From: JBDSGC01 sp046594105
Lineage (GTDB): Bacteria; Acidobacteriota; Thermoanaerobaculia; Gp7-AA8
NCBI GenBank assembly: GCA_046594105.1
Contig: JBKJQB010000248.1
Span: 4,793 to 68,792, forward strand
Direction: 5' to 3'
DNA: 64,000 bases
The notes beneath the pieces are model-generated. The model did not search any database. It was not told the DNA's origin and saw only the letters and a list, made by a program, of their open reading frames with translations. Shown here one piece after another: positions 53,173 to 61,629 of the stretch; position 1 is the stretch's first letter, and each line of letters starts with the position of its first letter. The position numbers were made by a program, and so were the translations under genes.

Positions 53173-54357
53173 ATGAAACGTTGGATCTCTGTACTCATTG
53201 CTCTTGCCGTCGCCGTCCCCATGTTCGCCCAGGAAGAGGCGGGCCCCGCGGCCGCCAAGGGTGCGCAGGTCGACACAACCGGAAAGGGCTACACCGCCGC
53301 GTATGTGATCGAAAGCAGCACCCGACAGGTTCTCTTCGAAGAGAACGCCAACGTCCCTCTCCCGACCGCTTCCATGGCCAAGATGATGACGCTGCTCATC
53401 GCCATGGAAGAGATTCGCGACGGCCGCCTCAAATTGGACACTCCCGTCACGATTTCCGCTCGCGCCAGCAAAATGGGCGGTTCGCAGGTTTATGCGAAAG
53501 ATGGGCAGGTTTTCCCGCTGCAGACGCTGCTCGCCACGACGATGATTCAGTCTGCCAACGACACCGCCCAGGCCATCGCTGAGAAAATCGGCGGATCGTC
53601 GGAGAACTTCGCAGACCTCATGAATCAGCGGGCCAAAGCCCTGGGGCTGAAGGACACCAACTTCTATGATCCGCATGGTCTGCCCAACGTGAAGGACCCA
53701 AAGAGAATCAACACCATGAGCGCCCACGATCTCGCCATCCTGGGGCTGGAAGTCATGAAGTACCCGTTGATGCGTGAGTACGCCAAGATGCCCACCATGC
53801 CGTTTACCAACGCCACCTTCACCTCGGGATTGACCAATCCCAACCATCTGGTCAATCCGAAGAAACAGGATTACTTCCCCGACGCCACCGGCTTGAAGAC
53901 CGGCTACTCCGGCCCGGCCGGATATTGCATCACCGCCTCGGCCAAGCGCGGAGAGATGGAGCTGGTCGCGGTGGTCATGGGAGCGCGGGCCAATCGTGGG
54001 CCGCTCAGCTCTTTCGGCATCGCCTCCAAGCTGTTCTCGAACGCCTTCGCCAACTACAACATGACGACCGTCCTCAAGAAGGGCGCGTCCGTCGGTACCG
54101 CGGTCGTCAGTGATGGAACCGAGAAGACCGTCGGCGCCGTTGCCTCGGCTGACGCCAAGGCTCTGGTCAAGCGCGGACAGGAAGGAAGCGTGAAGGTTGC
54201 GTTCGCGGCCTCCCCCCTGACCGCTCCTGTGCGCGCCGGACAGCAGGTCGGTACCATCGCTGTGCAGCAGGATGGGAAGACCATCAGCAAGGTTCCTGCA
54301 CTGGCAGTTGCTGCAGTCGCTCAGCAGCCCGGCTGGAAGAAATTCTGGCCGTTCTGA
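53173..54357 (+). CDS. dacA: D-alanyl-D-alanine carboxypeptidase (PBP5/DacA-like)
   Basis: The protein has 394 residues. A signal peptide (MKRWISVLIALAVAVPMFA) is followed by the penicillin-binding domain with SMAK (catalytic Ser near 68), the SAN triad member near 127, and KTG in ATGLKTGYSGPAG. A PBP5 C-terminal beta domain (about 290-375) follows. The end is short (KKFWPF) and could be a weak membrane anchor. It trims D-Ala from peptidoglycan stem peptides. The ATG at 53173 gives the clean signal peptide. A terminator lies 28 bases after the stop. Confidence 0.92.
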   Translation: MKRWISVLIALAVAVPMFAQEEAGPAAAKGAQVDTTGKGYTAAYVIESSTRQVLFEENANVPLPTASMAKMMTLLIAMEEIRDGRLKLDTPVTISARASKMGGSQVYAKDGQVFPLQTLLATTMIQSANDTAQAIAEKIGGSSENFADLMNQRAKALGLKDTNFYDPHGLPNVKDPKRINTMSAHDLAILGLEVMKYPLMREYAKMPTMPFTNATFTSGLTNPNHLVNPKKQDYFPDATGLKTGYSGPAGYCITASAKRGEMELVAVVMGARANRGPLSSFGIASKLFSNAFANYNMTTVLKKGASVGTAVVSDGTEKTVGAVASADAKALVKRGQEGSVKVAFAASPLTAPVRAGQQVGTIAVQQDGKTISKVPALAVAAVAQQPGWKKFWPF

Positions 54358-54384
54358 GTCGAGCCAAAAGCCTTTCGACTACCC

Positions 54385-54420
54385 GCGCCGGTCAGAGAAA
54401 TCTGGCCGGCGCTTTTTCTT
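54385..54420 (+). terminator. Rho-independent terminator after dacA
   Basis: A 12-bp stem with one G-T pair (54385-54396 with 54401-54412) and a GAAA tetraloop is followed by TTTTTCTT. It overlaps the last codons of the convergent purN. Confidence 0.88.
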
Positions 54421-55018
54421 CCTCCGCAAACACCACCCTGCGGCCCTCGATGCGCCACGTGCCGCCCAGCTTCTGCAGGGCCTCGACGTAGGCCCGGTGT
54501 TCCTGCTCCAGGATCCGCTCCGAAAGCGTTGCCACGGTGTCGTCGTCGTGAACCGGCACCTCGCGCTGCACCACAACCGGTCCGCCGTCGAGGCTCTCAT
54601 CGACGAAGTGGACGGTACATCCGCTCACCTTGACGCCGTACGTCAGCGCCTGCGCCTGCGCATCCACTCCGGGAAATGAGGGGAGAAGCGCTGGATGGAT
54701 ATTGAGGACGCGGTTGCGGTACCGCTCCACGAATGCCGGGGACAACAGGCGCATGTATCCGGCAAGCACCAGGTAATCCGGGCGAACTTCCTCGAGGATT
54801 TTGGAGAGGTCGGCCTCATGCCCCGCACGGGTGCGGTAGTTCCGATGATCGAGCACCTCGGCGCGAAGGCCCAGCGATTCGGCCGTGGAGATCCCGGCGA
54901 CATCCGGCCTGTTGGAGAACACCAGAACGATCTCGGCATTCAGTTCGCGCCGCTCGATGGCGTCGTGGATGGCCCGGAAATTCGATCCCCGGCCAGAGAG
55001 CAGGATGGCGAGACGCAT
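54392..55018 (-). CDS. purN: Phosphoribosylglycinamide formyltransferase PurN
   Basis: The protein has about 208 residues. It shows the family start MRLAILLSGRGSNFRAI, the folate-site segment YLVLAGYMRLL, the catalytic Asn-His-Asp set (LNIHPALLPSFPGVD), and GCTVHFVDESLDGGPVV. It transfers a formyl group from 10-formyl-THF to GAR. An ATG three codons upstream (55027) is an alternative start. It lies 18 bases downstream of purM on the same strand, so the two form an operon. Its 3' end overlaps the dacA terminator. Confidence 0.94.
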   Translation of the reverse strand: MRLAILLSGRGSNFRAIHDAIERRELNAEIVLVFSNRPDVAGISTAESLGLRAEVLDHRNYRTRAGHEADLSKILEEVRPDYLVLAGYMRLLSPAFVERYRNRVLNIHPALLPSFPGVDAQAQALTYGVKVSGCTVHFVDESLDGGPVVVQREVPVHDDDTVATLSERILEQEHRAYVEALQKLGGTWRIEGRRVVFAEEEKAPARFL

Positions 55019-55036
55019 CGCAGGCATCCGCAGCGC

Positions 55037-56101
55037 TCACTCGATCCACGAGGCGAAGCCGGCGGGCGGGACGTCATAGACCACCTTCCCGCTCCCGGCC
55101 ACGACGTTCCCGAGAAAGAAGAACTTCTGACCTGCCTGTGAAAGGTGACGGGTCACCAGGTCAACCTGATCGACACCCACCATCAGCACCATGCCAATGC
55201 CCATGTTGAAGACGCGCAGCATCTCGTCGCGCTCGACATTTCCCTTTTCGAAGATGGCCCGGAAGATGGGGAGCACAGGCCACGATCCGAGTTTGATCCG
55301 CGCGTCGAGCGCAGGCGGAAGCACGCGCGGGACGTTGTCGGTCAGGCCGCCGCCTGTGATGTGAGCCATGGCATGAATGGCTCGCTGCTCCACCAGCGGC
55401 ATCAGCGGCCCGAGGTACGAAAGATGCGGCGCCAGCAGCGCTTCGCCGATCGTGCCCACTCCCGGAAGCACGGTGTGGTAGTCATGGCCGGAGCGATCGA
55501 TCAGAACCTTGCGCGCCAGAGAGAAGCCATTGGTGTGCAGCCCCGCTGAGGGAAGACCGATCAGCACGTCCCCCTCGCGGACCGCTTTGGCGTCGATCAG
55601 TTTCGATTCGTCCACGACCCCGACGATGAAGCCGGCGATGTCGTAGTCGTCATCGCCGTAGAAGCCCGGCATCTCCGCAGTCTCTCCGCCGATGAGGGCA
55701 CAACCGTTCTCGGTGCAGGCGCGTCCCATCCCGCGCACCACATCGGCCATCACCTTCGGGCGCAGCCGCCCGGTGGCGTAATAGTCGAGGAAGAACAGCG
55801 GCCGCGCTCCCTGAACGAGAATGTCGTTGACGCAGTGCGAGACCAGGTCGTAGCCGACGGTGTCGTGAATCTTCATCGCCTGGGCCACGCGGATTTTGGT
55901 GCCGACGCCGTCTGTGGACGAGACCAGCACCGGTTTCTCCATCCCGGAAAACGAGGCGCGAAAGAGTCCGCCGAAGGAGCCGATGTCGGACATCACGTCG
56001 GGGGTGAACGTCCGGCGGGCGATCTGACGGACCTCTTTGAGCGCCTCATCCTGGGCGTCGATGTCGACGCCCGCGTCGCGATAACTGGTCCGATCGGTCA
56101 C
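55037..56101 (-). CDS. purM: Phosphoribosylformylglycinamidine cyclo-ligase PurM
   Basis: The protein has 354 residues, starting TSYRDAGVDIDAQDEAL. The PurM-type ATP-binding pattern is clear: LVSSTDGVGTKIRVA, GYDLVSHCVNDILVQGARPLFFLDYYATG, ALIGGETAEMPGFY and HITGGGLTDNVPRVLP. It closes the imidazole ring to form AIR. It pairs with purN downstream. Other purine genes lie about 13 kb away (purE, purD), so the pathway is split. The opposite-strand membrane gene starts 26 bases from its start. Confidence 0.95.
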   Translation of the reverse strand: MTDRTSYRDAGVDIDAQDEALKEVRQIARRTFTPDVMSDIGSFGGLFRASFSGMEKPVLVSSTDGVGTKIRVAQAMKIHDTVGYDLVSHCVNDILVQGARPLFFLDYYATGRLRPKVMADVVRGMGRACTENGCALIGGETAEMPGFYGDDDYDIAGFIVGVVDESKLIDAKAVREGDVLIGLPSAGLHTNGFSLARKVLIDRSGHDYHTVLPGVGTIGEALLAPHLSYLGPLMPLVEQRAIHAMAHITGGGLTDNVPRVLPPALDARIKLGSWPVLPIFRAIFEKGNVERDEMLRVFNMGIGMVLMVGVDQVDLVTRHLSQAGQKFFFLGNVVAGSGKVVYDVPPAGFASWIE

Positions 56102-56127
56102 CGCGCGCGATTATAGTTCCAGCACCC

Positions 56128-56610
56128 ATGGCGCAATTTCTTCTCATCACCACACTTCTCTCGATCGCCGGACTCCTCGGCACCATCGGCATCGGCTTCT
56201 TCGCGGGGCCCGGTCACACCGCCCAGCACATCCTGGTGGCACTGGGCACCGTCGTGATCGGCCTGTTCTCGCAGTCCATGACCATGTTCTTCTTCATCGG
56301 CACTGGAAAAGAGATCAAAGAGGCCTCCCATCAGAATGCGGTCGTCGTCGAGCGCACCAAGCAGTTCAAGAAGCAGGTCTTCCCCACCGCCATGTACGCG
56401 ATGGGCGTCCTGATGGTGACCTTCATCATGGGTGGCGGGGTCGCCAGCGGAAAGACCCCGCGCTGGCTGCACCTCGGCATGGCCCTCGTTTCGATCGCCA
56501 TGTACGGACGGGCCTACTGGGTGCAGTTGCGCGCGATGATGGAGAACGCACAACTGATGGAGCAGTACCTGAAGGAAGAGACGCCGAATCCTTCCCTGCC
56601 GTCGTCGTGA
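56128..56610 (+). CDS. Four-helix membrane protein of unknown function
   Basis: I do not recognise this 160-residue protein. Four hydrophobic segments are visible: about 3-25, 33-58 (ILVALGTVVIGLFSQSMTMFFFIG), 86-104 and 113-132. A charged helix (KEIKEASHQNAVVVERTKQFKKQ) separates the first and second pairs. The C-terminal tail is acidic and Pro/Ser-rich. It is divergent from purM. A long hairpin element follows 33 bases after the stop. Confidence 0.62.
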   Translation: MAQFLLITTLLSIAGLLGTIGIGFFAGPGHTAQHILVALGTVVIGLFSQSMTMFFFIGTGKEIKEASHQNAVVVERTKQFKKQVFPTAMYAMGVLMVTFIMGGGVASGKTPRWLHLGMALVSIAMYGRAYWVQLRAMMENAQLMEQYLKEETPNPSLPSS

Positions 56611-56643
56611 TGCGAAAGGATCGGAGCGCCTTTCTCGCCACTC

Positions 56644-56779
56644 GTCATCCTGAGCCGCGCAGACGGCGAAGGATCTGCAACGACCCAACTGTCGCCAGCA
56701 ACATCCTCGTGATTGCAGATCCTTCGCTTCCCGCCCGCCACCCACGCCGCTCAGGATGACGGTTGAAGAAATTTCTTCA
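56644..56779 (-). repeat. Long hairpin-forming intergenic element, copy 2
   Basis: The core 56644-56760 is the inverse of copy 1 (52901-53017), the same 117 bases long. It is followed by the perfect palindrome TGAAGAAATTTCTTCA (56764-56779), which includes the fabH stop codon. It lies between convergent genes and may act as a terminator. Confidence 0.9.
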
Positions 56780-57838
56780 CGCCCGATAGAGCGCGGCGCC
56801 CCAATGCAGGCCTGACCCCAGGGCGGTGAAGCAGATCAGCATGCCGGGTTTGATGGTCCCGTTCTCCAGCGATTCGTGGAAAAGGATCGGCAGCGTCCCG
56901 GCCGTGGTGTTGCCATAGCGCTCGATGTTGTGTGGCACCTTCTCCGACGGCAGACCCAGGTGTTTCCCCACCGCCTCGACGATGCGCAGGTTGGCCTGAT
57001 GGATCAGCAGGACGTCGATGCTGTCGACTTCCACGGACGCCGCCGCGCACACTTCGCGCACCGACTCCGGCATCTTCGAGACTGCCTGCCGGAAAACCTC
57101 GCGCCCCTCCATGACCGGAACGGGATCCCCCCCGTCGACTTGATCGCAATCGACATACGGCCGGCGCCGGAAGCCCACACCTTTTACGTACAAGGCCTCC
57201 AGTCCGTTGCCGGAGGTGAAGAGTCGCGCGGCCAGCAGTCCTCGGCGATCGTCTTCCATCCCTTCCACCACCACCGCGCCGGCGCCGTCGCCGAAAAGCA
57301 CGATCCGATCGCGGTAGAGCGTGTTGATGGCGTTCTCTTCCGGCGTCACCTCGCGATTCTCCAGGCCGATGGTGGTGTCCCAGCCGTTTTTCCACGGCAT
57401 GAAGGGCGTGTGCACGTCGCCGCCAATCAGGAGGATCTTTCGGTACTTGCCGCTCTTGATGAGGGAGTCGGCGAGGTCGAGGCCGTACAGAAAGCCAGAA
57501 CATTGCTGCCGGATGTCGAACGTGGGAATCGACTCGGAGAGCCCGAGAGCGGCCTGGACCAGCGGCCCATTTCCGGGAAAGAAGAAGTCGGGAGTCATGG
57601 TGGCGAAGATGACGGCGTCGATGTTCGAGGGCACGAGACCGGCCGCCTGCAGCGCTCCGCGGGCGGCAGTGATCCCGAGCTCCGAGGAACCCTGCCCCGG
57701 ATCGGCATAGCGGCGCTCGGAGATCCCGCTGCGGGAACGGATCCACTCGTCGGTGGTGTCCATGATGCGAGCGAGCTTGTCGTTGCCGACGACATTCTTC
57801 GGGACGCCGATCCCGCTGCCGGTGATCACGCTTTTCAT
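56777..57838 (-). CDS. 3-oxoacyl-ACP synthase III (FabH-like)
   Basis: This is a thiolase-fold enzyme of 353 residues with the FabH catalytic triad: Cys in DIRQQCSGF, His in LIHQANLRI and Asn in YGNTTAGT. It opens with SVITGSGIGVPKNVV and DEWIRSRSGISER. FabH condenses acetyl-CoA with malonyl-ACP to start fatty acid synthesis. It is slightly longer than E. coli FabH, with an insert around residues 145-175 (PWKNGWDTTIGLENREVTPEE). No other fab gene or acyl carrier protein gene is adjacent, so a role in another beta-ketoacyl pathway (for example secondary metabolite or olefin formation) is possible. Confidence 0.88.
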   Translation of the reverse strand: MKSVITGSGIGVPKNVVGNDKLARIMDTTDEWIRSRSGISERRYADPGQGSSELGITAARGALQAAGLVPSNIDAVIFATMTPDFFFPGNGPLVQAALGLSESIPTFDIRQQCSGFLYGLDLADSLIKSGKYRKILLIGGDVHTPFMPWKNGWDTTIGLENREVTPEENAINTLYRDRIVLFGDGAGAVVVEGMEDDRRGLLAARLFTSGNGLEALYVKGVGFRRRPYVDCDQVDGGDPVPVMEGREVFRQAVSKMPESVREVCAAASVEVDSIDVLLIHQANLRIVEAVGKHLGLPSEKVPHNIERYGNTTAGTLPILFHESLENGTIKPGMLICFTALGSGLHWGAALYRA

Positions 57839-57910
57839 GGAAGAGAGAAGAATACCGCCGTTCCGGTTGATCCGGCAGTCACCACTGATGCGTGCGGATC
57901 ATGCGAATGA

Positions 57911-58792
57911 TCAGACGTCGTGCCGTGGGGCCAGCACGCTCAGGTCGTCCGCGGTGAAGCGATACTTCCTCCCACAGAACTGGCAGACCACTTCTGAGCC
58001 GCCTTGATCGATCATCTCCTGCAGCTCCTCGGCGGAGAACAGGGCCAGCGGAGCGAGTGCCCGCTCCGCGGTGCAGGGACAGGAGTAGCTGAGCGGAACG
58101 TTGAAGCTCTCATCGATCTGCTTGTAGTCGCAGCCCTGAAGCACAGTGGCCACAACATCCTCGATGGACATCTTGTCGATCAGCGTGCTGAGCGGCGGCG
58201 CTTCCTTTACCCGCTGCTCGACTCGGGCGATGGAGCTTTCGGTGGCGTGGGGAAAGGCCTGAATGATCAGGCCCCCCGCCGCCGCGACCCCTTCGCGACG
58301 ATTGAGCACGCCGAGGAGTACGGCGGAGGAGATCTGTTCCGAGGTGGCCAGATAGTGCGTGAGCTCTTCGGCCACGCCACCGCCCTTGAGCAGAAGTTGC
58401 GAGGTGTAGGGCTTTCCGGCTGGAGGGGTTCCGCGCATCACCGTCAGCATTCCCTCGCCGATGGCGTGTCCGACGTCGAGAGCGGGGTCCATCGGCGCGG
58501 GATCGGCGACATATCCACGGGCGGCCCCAGCGACGTTGCCCTCGGCGATCATCACTCCGAGCGGTCCGTTGCCGTGGAAGCGCAGAGTGACCGCTTGATT
58601 GCGGAGGTTCTTTTCCAGCAGGCGGGCCAGCAGGAGAGCGCCGGTCAGCGCCCGGCCCAGTGCGTCGGTGGCCACGGGAGCGAGGTCCAGGAGCTCGCGA
58701 GCTCTCTCGACCGTCTGGGTGGTCTGGGCCGCGAGCACGCGGAAGTTGCCGCCCTCCGCCATCCCCTGGATCAACCGGTCCTGACGTTTCAT
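57911..58792 (-). CDS. hslO: Hsp33 redox-regulated chaperone HslO
   Basis: The protein has 293 residues. The N-terminal substrate-binding domain (about 1-230) is followed by the zinc/redox switch CPC (YSCPCTAERA) and CQFC (VVCQFCGRK) near the C-terminus. Oxidation of these cysteines releases zinc and activates the holdase. The family start MKRQDRLIQGMAEGGNFRV is clear. It lies on the same strand as the fabH-like gene with a 72-base gap. Confidence 0.94.
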   Translation of the reverse strand: MKRQDRLIQGMAEGGNFRVLAAQTTQTVERARELLDLAPVATDALGRALTGALLLARLLEKNLRNQAVTLRFHGNGPLGVMIAEGNVAGAARGYVADPAPMDPALDVGHAIGEGMLTVMRGTPPAGKPYTSQLLLKGGGVAEELTHYLATSEQISSAVLLGVLNRREGVAAAGGLIIQAFPHATESSIARVEQRVKEAPPLSTLIDKMSIEDVVATVLQGCDYKQIDESFNVPLSYSCPCTAERALAPLALFSAEELQEMIDQGGSEVVCQFCGRKYRFTADDLSVLAPRHDV

Positions 58793-58872
58793 CGCACCGG
58801 GAAACCGCGCGATTCCGACATTTGTTTCGAGCGGCTCGCCCCTTGCTACCTTCGTTCCGAGGGAGAGTGATC

Positions 58873-59304
58873 ATGAAACGAATTCTGCTGACCGGTCTGG
58901 CAGTCACCTTCGCGCTCGTTTCCACGTCCTGCGTGAAGAAGGAGTCGAATGGCTCCCATCAGGTCATCGAGCCCTCTCCAGCGACGAAAGATGCCGCCCG
59001 ACGTGCGGGAGAACAAGCGAAAGAATCCGGCGAACAGCTGAAAGAGACCGCACGAAAAATTAACGACTCCGAGGCGATGCAGCAGATCAAGGCCGGCGCG
59101 AAGGAAGCGGGACGCGGACTCAAGGAGCAGGCGGGAGTGGTGGCCGAAAAGGCTGGGGAGAAACTGCAGGAAGTCGGAAGAAACGTCCAACGCGATGCGG
59201 CCGCCAGTAGCTCCAGCGACACCAGTACCACCATCGGCAACACCACCACCAGCAGTACAACCACCACCGTCATCACCCGGACCACCACCACGCGGCACCG
59301 ATGA
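58873..59304 (+). CDS. Small lipoprotein with helical repeat and Thr-rich tail
   Basis: The protein has 143 residues. The lipoprotein signal MKRILLTGLAVTFALVSTSC ends with a lipobox Cys at residue 20. A Lys/Glu/Ala-rich amphipathic helix (about 40-110; KEAGRGLKEQAGVV, EKAGEKLQEVGRNV) follows, recalling YtxH- or LEA-like helices. The tail is a Ser/Thr run (SSTTTTVITRTTTTRHR). It is probably anchored in a membrane, facing the periplasm. The function is unknown. Confidence 0.7.
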   Translation: MKRILLTGLAVTFALVSTSCVKKESNGSHQVIEPSPATKDAARRAGEQAKESGEQLKETARKINDSEAMQQIKAGAKEAGRGLKEQAGVVAEKAGEKLQEVGRNVQRDAAASSSSDTSTTIGNTTTSSTTTTVITRTTTTRHR

Positions 59305-59339
59305 TGTCGCTTTGATCGAGTGCAAATCATCCCGGCGTC

Positions 59340-59471
59340 GTGGACAGTTCCACCGAGGACCCCGGTGATGTCACTCATTGCGGCCAGCAGCACAAGCGCG
59401 TGGTCCGTGCCGCGCTGGAAATGTTCACGCACGACACCCCGCCGGGGAAAGTGGTGACAAAGACGGTGTAG
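59340..59471 (+). other. Short open frame, possible gene remnant
   Basis: A 43-codon frame opens with GTG and reads TEDPGDVTHCGQQHKRVV and MFTHDTPPGKVVTKTV before TAG. It has no ribosome site or known domain. It looks more protein-like than random sequence but may be meaningless. Confidence 0.2.
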
Positions 59472-59556
59472 AAAACCAGAAACCAGAAATCAGAAAGAAA
59501 CCACGTCGGCAACGTTCTCCCCTTTCTGGTTTCTAGTTTCTGGTTTCTAGTTTCTG
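59471..59556. repeat. AGAAACC/GGTTTCT inverted and tandem repeat
   Basis: The left arm (59471-59497) contains CAGAAACCAGAAA-type repeats. The right arm has two exact tandem copies of TTTCTGGTTTCTAG (59523-59536, 59537-59550). The arms are complementary and lie about 40 bases before speA. Confidence 0.85.
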
Positions 59557-59593
59557 ACCCCCTCCCCCGCCTCTTGTTCTATTCTTCCCGGCG

Positions 59594-61534
59594 ATGGAAG
59601 CAAGAGTGAACACGATCGATGACCAGCAGCCCTGGACGGCACAGGATGCGTCCGACCTGTACATGATCGAGCGCTGGGGCACCGGTTACTTTGGCGTCAA
59701 CGCGAACGGCGACCTCACCGTCTCGCCGCTGCAGGAAGCGGGGACGGCCATCCCCATCATCGACGCGCTGCGAGAAGGGCAGGCTCTCAATCTCGCCGCG
59801 CCGTTGCTGATCCGCTTCCAGGACCTGCTGCGCCACCGCGTGGAAATGCTCAACCACGCCTTCCAGCGCGCCATGGCCGACCACTCCTATCGCGGAACCT
59901 ACCGGGGAGTCTTCCCCATCAAGGTGAATCAGCTGCGCGAAGTGGTGGAAGAGATTCTCGACGCCGGTCGCCCCTTCAACTACGGCCTGGAAGTGGGATC
60001 GAAACCGGAGATCTACGCCGGTCTGGCCGTACACAACGACCCGGAGTCGCTGATCGTCTGCAACGGGTACAAAGACACCGGGTATCTGCGCATGGCCATG
60101 CTGGGGCGGAAGCTCGGCAAGAAAGTCATCGTGATCGCGGAGAAGCTTTCGGAGCTCCGAGCCATCACGAAAATCGCCGCGGAGATGAACGTTGAGCCCT
60201 GGATCGGAATTCGGGTCCGGCTGCTTTCCAAAGGCTCCGGCAAGTGGGCCACCTCCGGCGGTGAGCATGCAAAGTTCGGTCTGTCCACCTCCGAGATTCT
60301 GGAAGCGATCGAGATCCTCCGCGAGGCGAAGATGGAGTCGGCTTTCAAGCTCCTCCACTTCCACATCGGCTCCCAGATCCCCGACATTCTGACCATCAAA
60401 CGCGCCGTGCGCGAAGCGGCCATGTACTACGCCAAGCTCCACAAGCTCGGCCATCCGCTGGAGTATCTCGACGTTGGCGGGGGACTGGCCATCGACTACG
60501 ACGGCTCGCGCTCCACCTTTCACTCCTCCATGAATTACACGGTGGAGGAGTACGCCTCCGACATCGTCTACAACATCATGGATGTCTGCGATGACGAGAA
60601 AGTGCCGCATCCAAACATCGTGTCGGAGTCGGGGCGGGCCATCGTCGCGCACCATTCCGTGCTGGTGGTCCAGGCCTTCGGCGCAATCGAGAAAACACCG
60701 TTGGAGCCACTGACTGTTCGCTCCGCCGATCACAAGCTGACGCGAGAGATCATCGAGATCGACGAGCGTCTGAGCCAGGACAACCTCAACGAGTCGTGGC
60801 ACGACCTCCAGCAGATCAAGGAGCAGTCGCAGCGCATGTTCGAGGTCGGGCTGCTCAACCTCGACGTGAAAGCGCGTGTGGAAATGCTCTTCTGGCAGAT
60901 CGCCGAACGGATGGAGCAGATCATCCGAGTGATGGATCCCGAAGATGTACCGGAGGATCTGCGGACCCTGAAGATCGAGCTGGCCGATCAGCACATCTGC
61001 AACTTCTCCGTCTTCCAGTCCTTGCTCGATCACTGGGCCCTGGGGCAACTCTTCCCCATCGTTCCCATCCACCGGCTGAATGAACGCCCGCAACTCGAAT
61101 CCACGCTGGTCGACATCACCTGCGACTCCGACGGCAAGGTCTCCAAATACATCGACCTCAACGACGTCCGCGAGACTCTTCCCCTCCACGAGATTCGCGA
61201 GAACGAGCCCTACTACCTCGGCATCTTCCTCACCCGCGCGTACCAGGACATCATGGGGGACATCCACAATCTGTTCGGACGCGTCAACGAGGTTCACGTT
61301 TTCCTCGATCCCGACGAGGAATCCGGTTTCTACATCGAAGAAGAGATCGCCGGGCAGTCCATCGGAGAGGTGCTGGCCATGACGCAGTACGACTGGCGCG
61401 ACCTGGAGAAGCGGATGAAGGCGCAGATCGATGCGGCCATCAAGCAGGACCGCCTCAAGCCGACCGAGGGGATGCGTCTGCTGCAGGAATTCGAGCGCGG
61501 TTTGAAGGAACAGACCTACCTGAGCATCGACTGA
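59594..61534 (+). CDS. speA: Biosynthetic arginine decarboxylase SpeA
   Basis: This is a PLP enzyme of 646 residues with an alanine-racemase-like barrel. The Schiff-base Lys lies in GVFPIKVNQLREV (about residue 112). Other marks are KFGLSTSEI, HFHIGSQIPDI, YLDVGGGLAIDYDGS and NIVSESGRAIVAHHSVLV. The C-terminal part has DITCDSDGKVSKYID and GIFLTRAYQDIMGDIHNLFG. It makes agmatine from arginine for polyamine synthesis. The length matches E. coli SpeA. No agmatinase gene is adjacent. Confidence 0.95.
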   Translation: MEARVNTIDDQQPWTAQDASDLYMIERWGTGYFGVNANGDLTVSPLQEAGTAIPIIDALREGQALNLAAPLLIRFQDLLRHRVEMLNHAFQRAMADHSYRGTYRGVFPIKVNQLREVVEEILDAGRPFNYGLEVGSKPEIYAGLAVHNDPESLIVCNGYKDTGYLRMAMLGRKLGKKVIVIAEKLSELRAITKIAAEMNVEPWIGIRVRLLSKGSGKWATSGGEHAKFGLSTSEILEAIEILREAKMESAFKLLHFHIGSQIPDILTIKRAVREAAMYYAKLHKLGHPLEYLDVGGGLAIDYDGSRSTFHSSMNYTVEEYASDIVYNIMDVCDDEKVPHPNIVSESGRAIVAHHSVLVVQAFGAIEKTPLEPLTVRSADHKLTREIIEIDERLSQDNLNESWHDLQQIKEQSQRMFEVGLLNLDVKARVEMLFWQIAERMEQIIRVMDPEDVPEDLRTLKIELADQHICNFSVFQSLLDHWALGQLFPIVPIHRLNERPQLESTLVDITCDSDGKVSKYIDLNDVRETLPLHEIRENEPYYLGIFLTRAYQDIMGDIHNLFGRVNEVHVFLDPDEESGFYIEEEIAGQSIGEVLAMTQYDWRDLEKRMKAQIDAAIKQDRLKPTEGMRLLQEFERGLKEQTYLSID

Positions 61535-61629
61535 ACGGCTGGGTCCGTTTCGGAATGACAGCGCCTCACGCATCGTTATTGGAACAGCAACCACTCTCGT
61601 TTCGCCAACGCAATTCTGAGGAGATATCG

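Noticed and set aside
59579..61594. 671-codon frame antisense to speA
   Set aside because: SpeA motifs are complete on the plus strand; the antisense frame has no domain.
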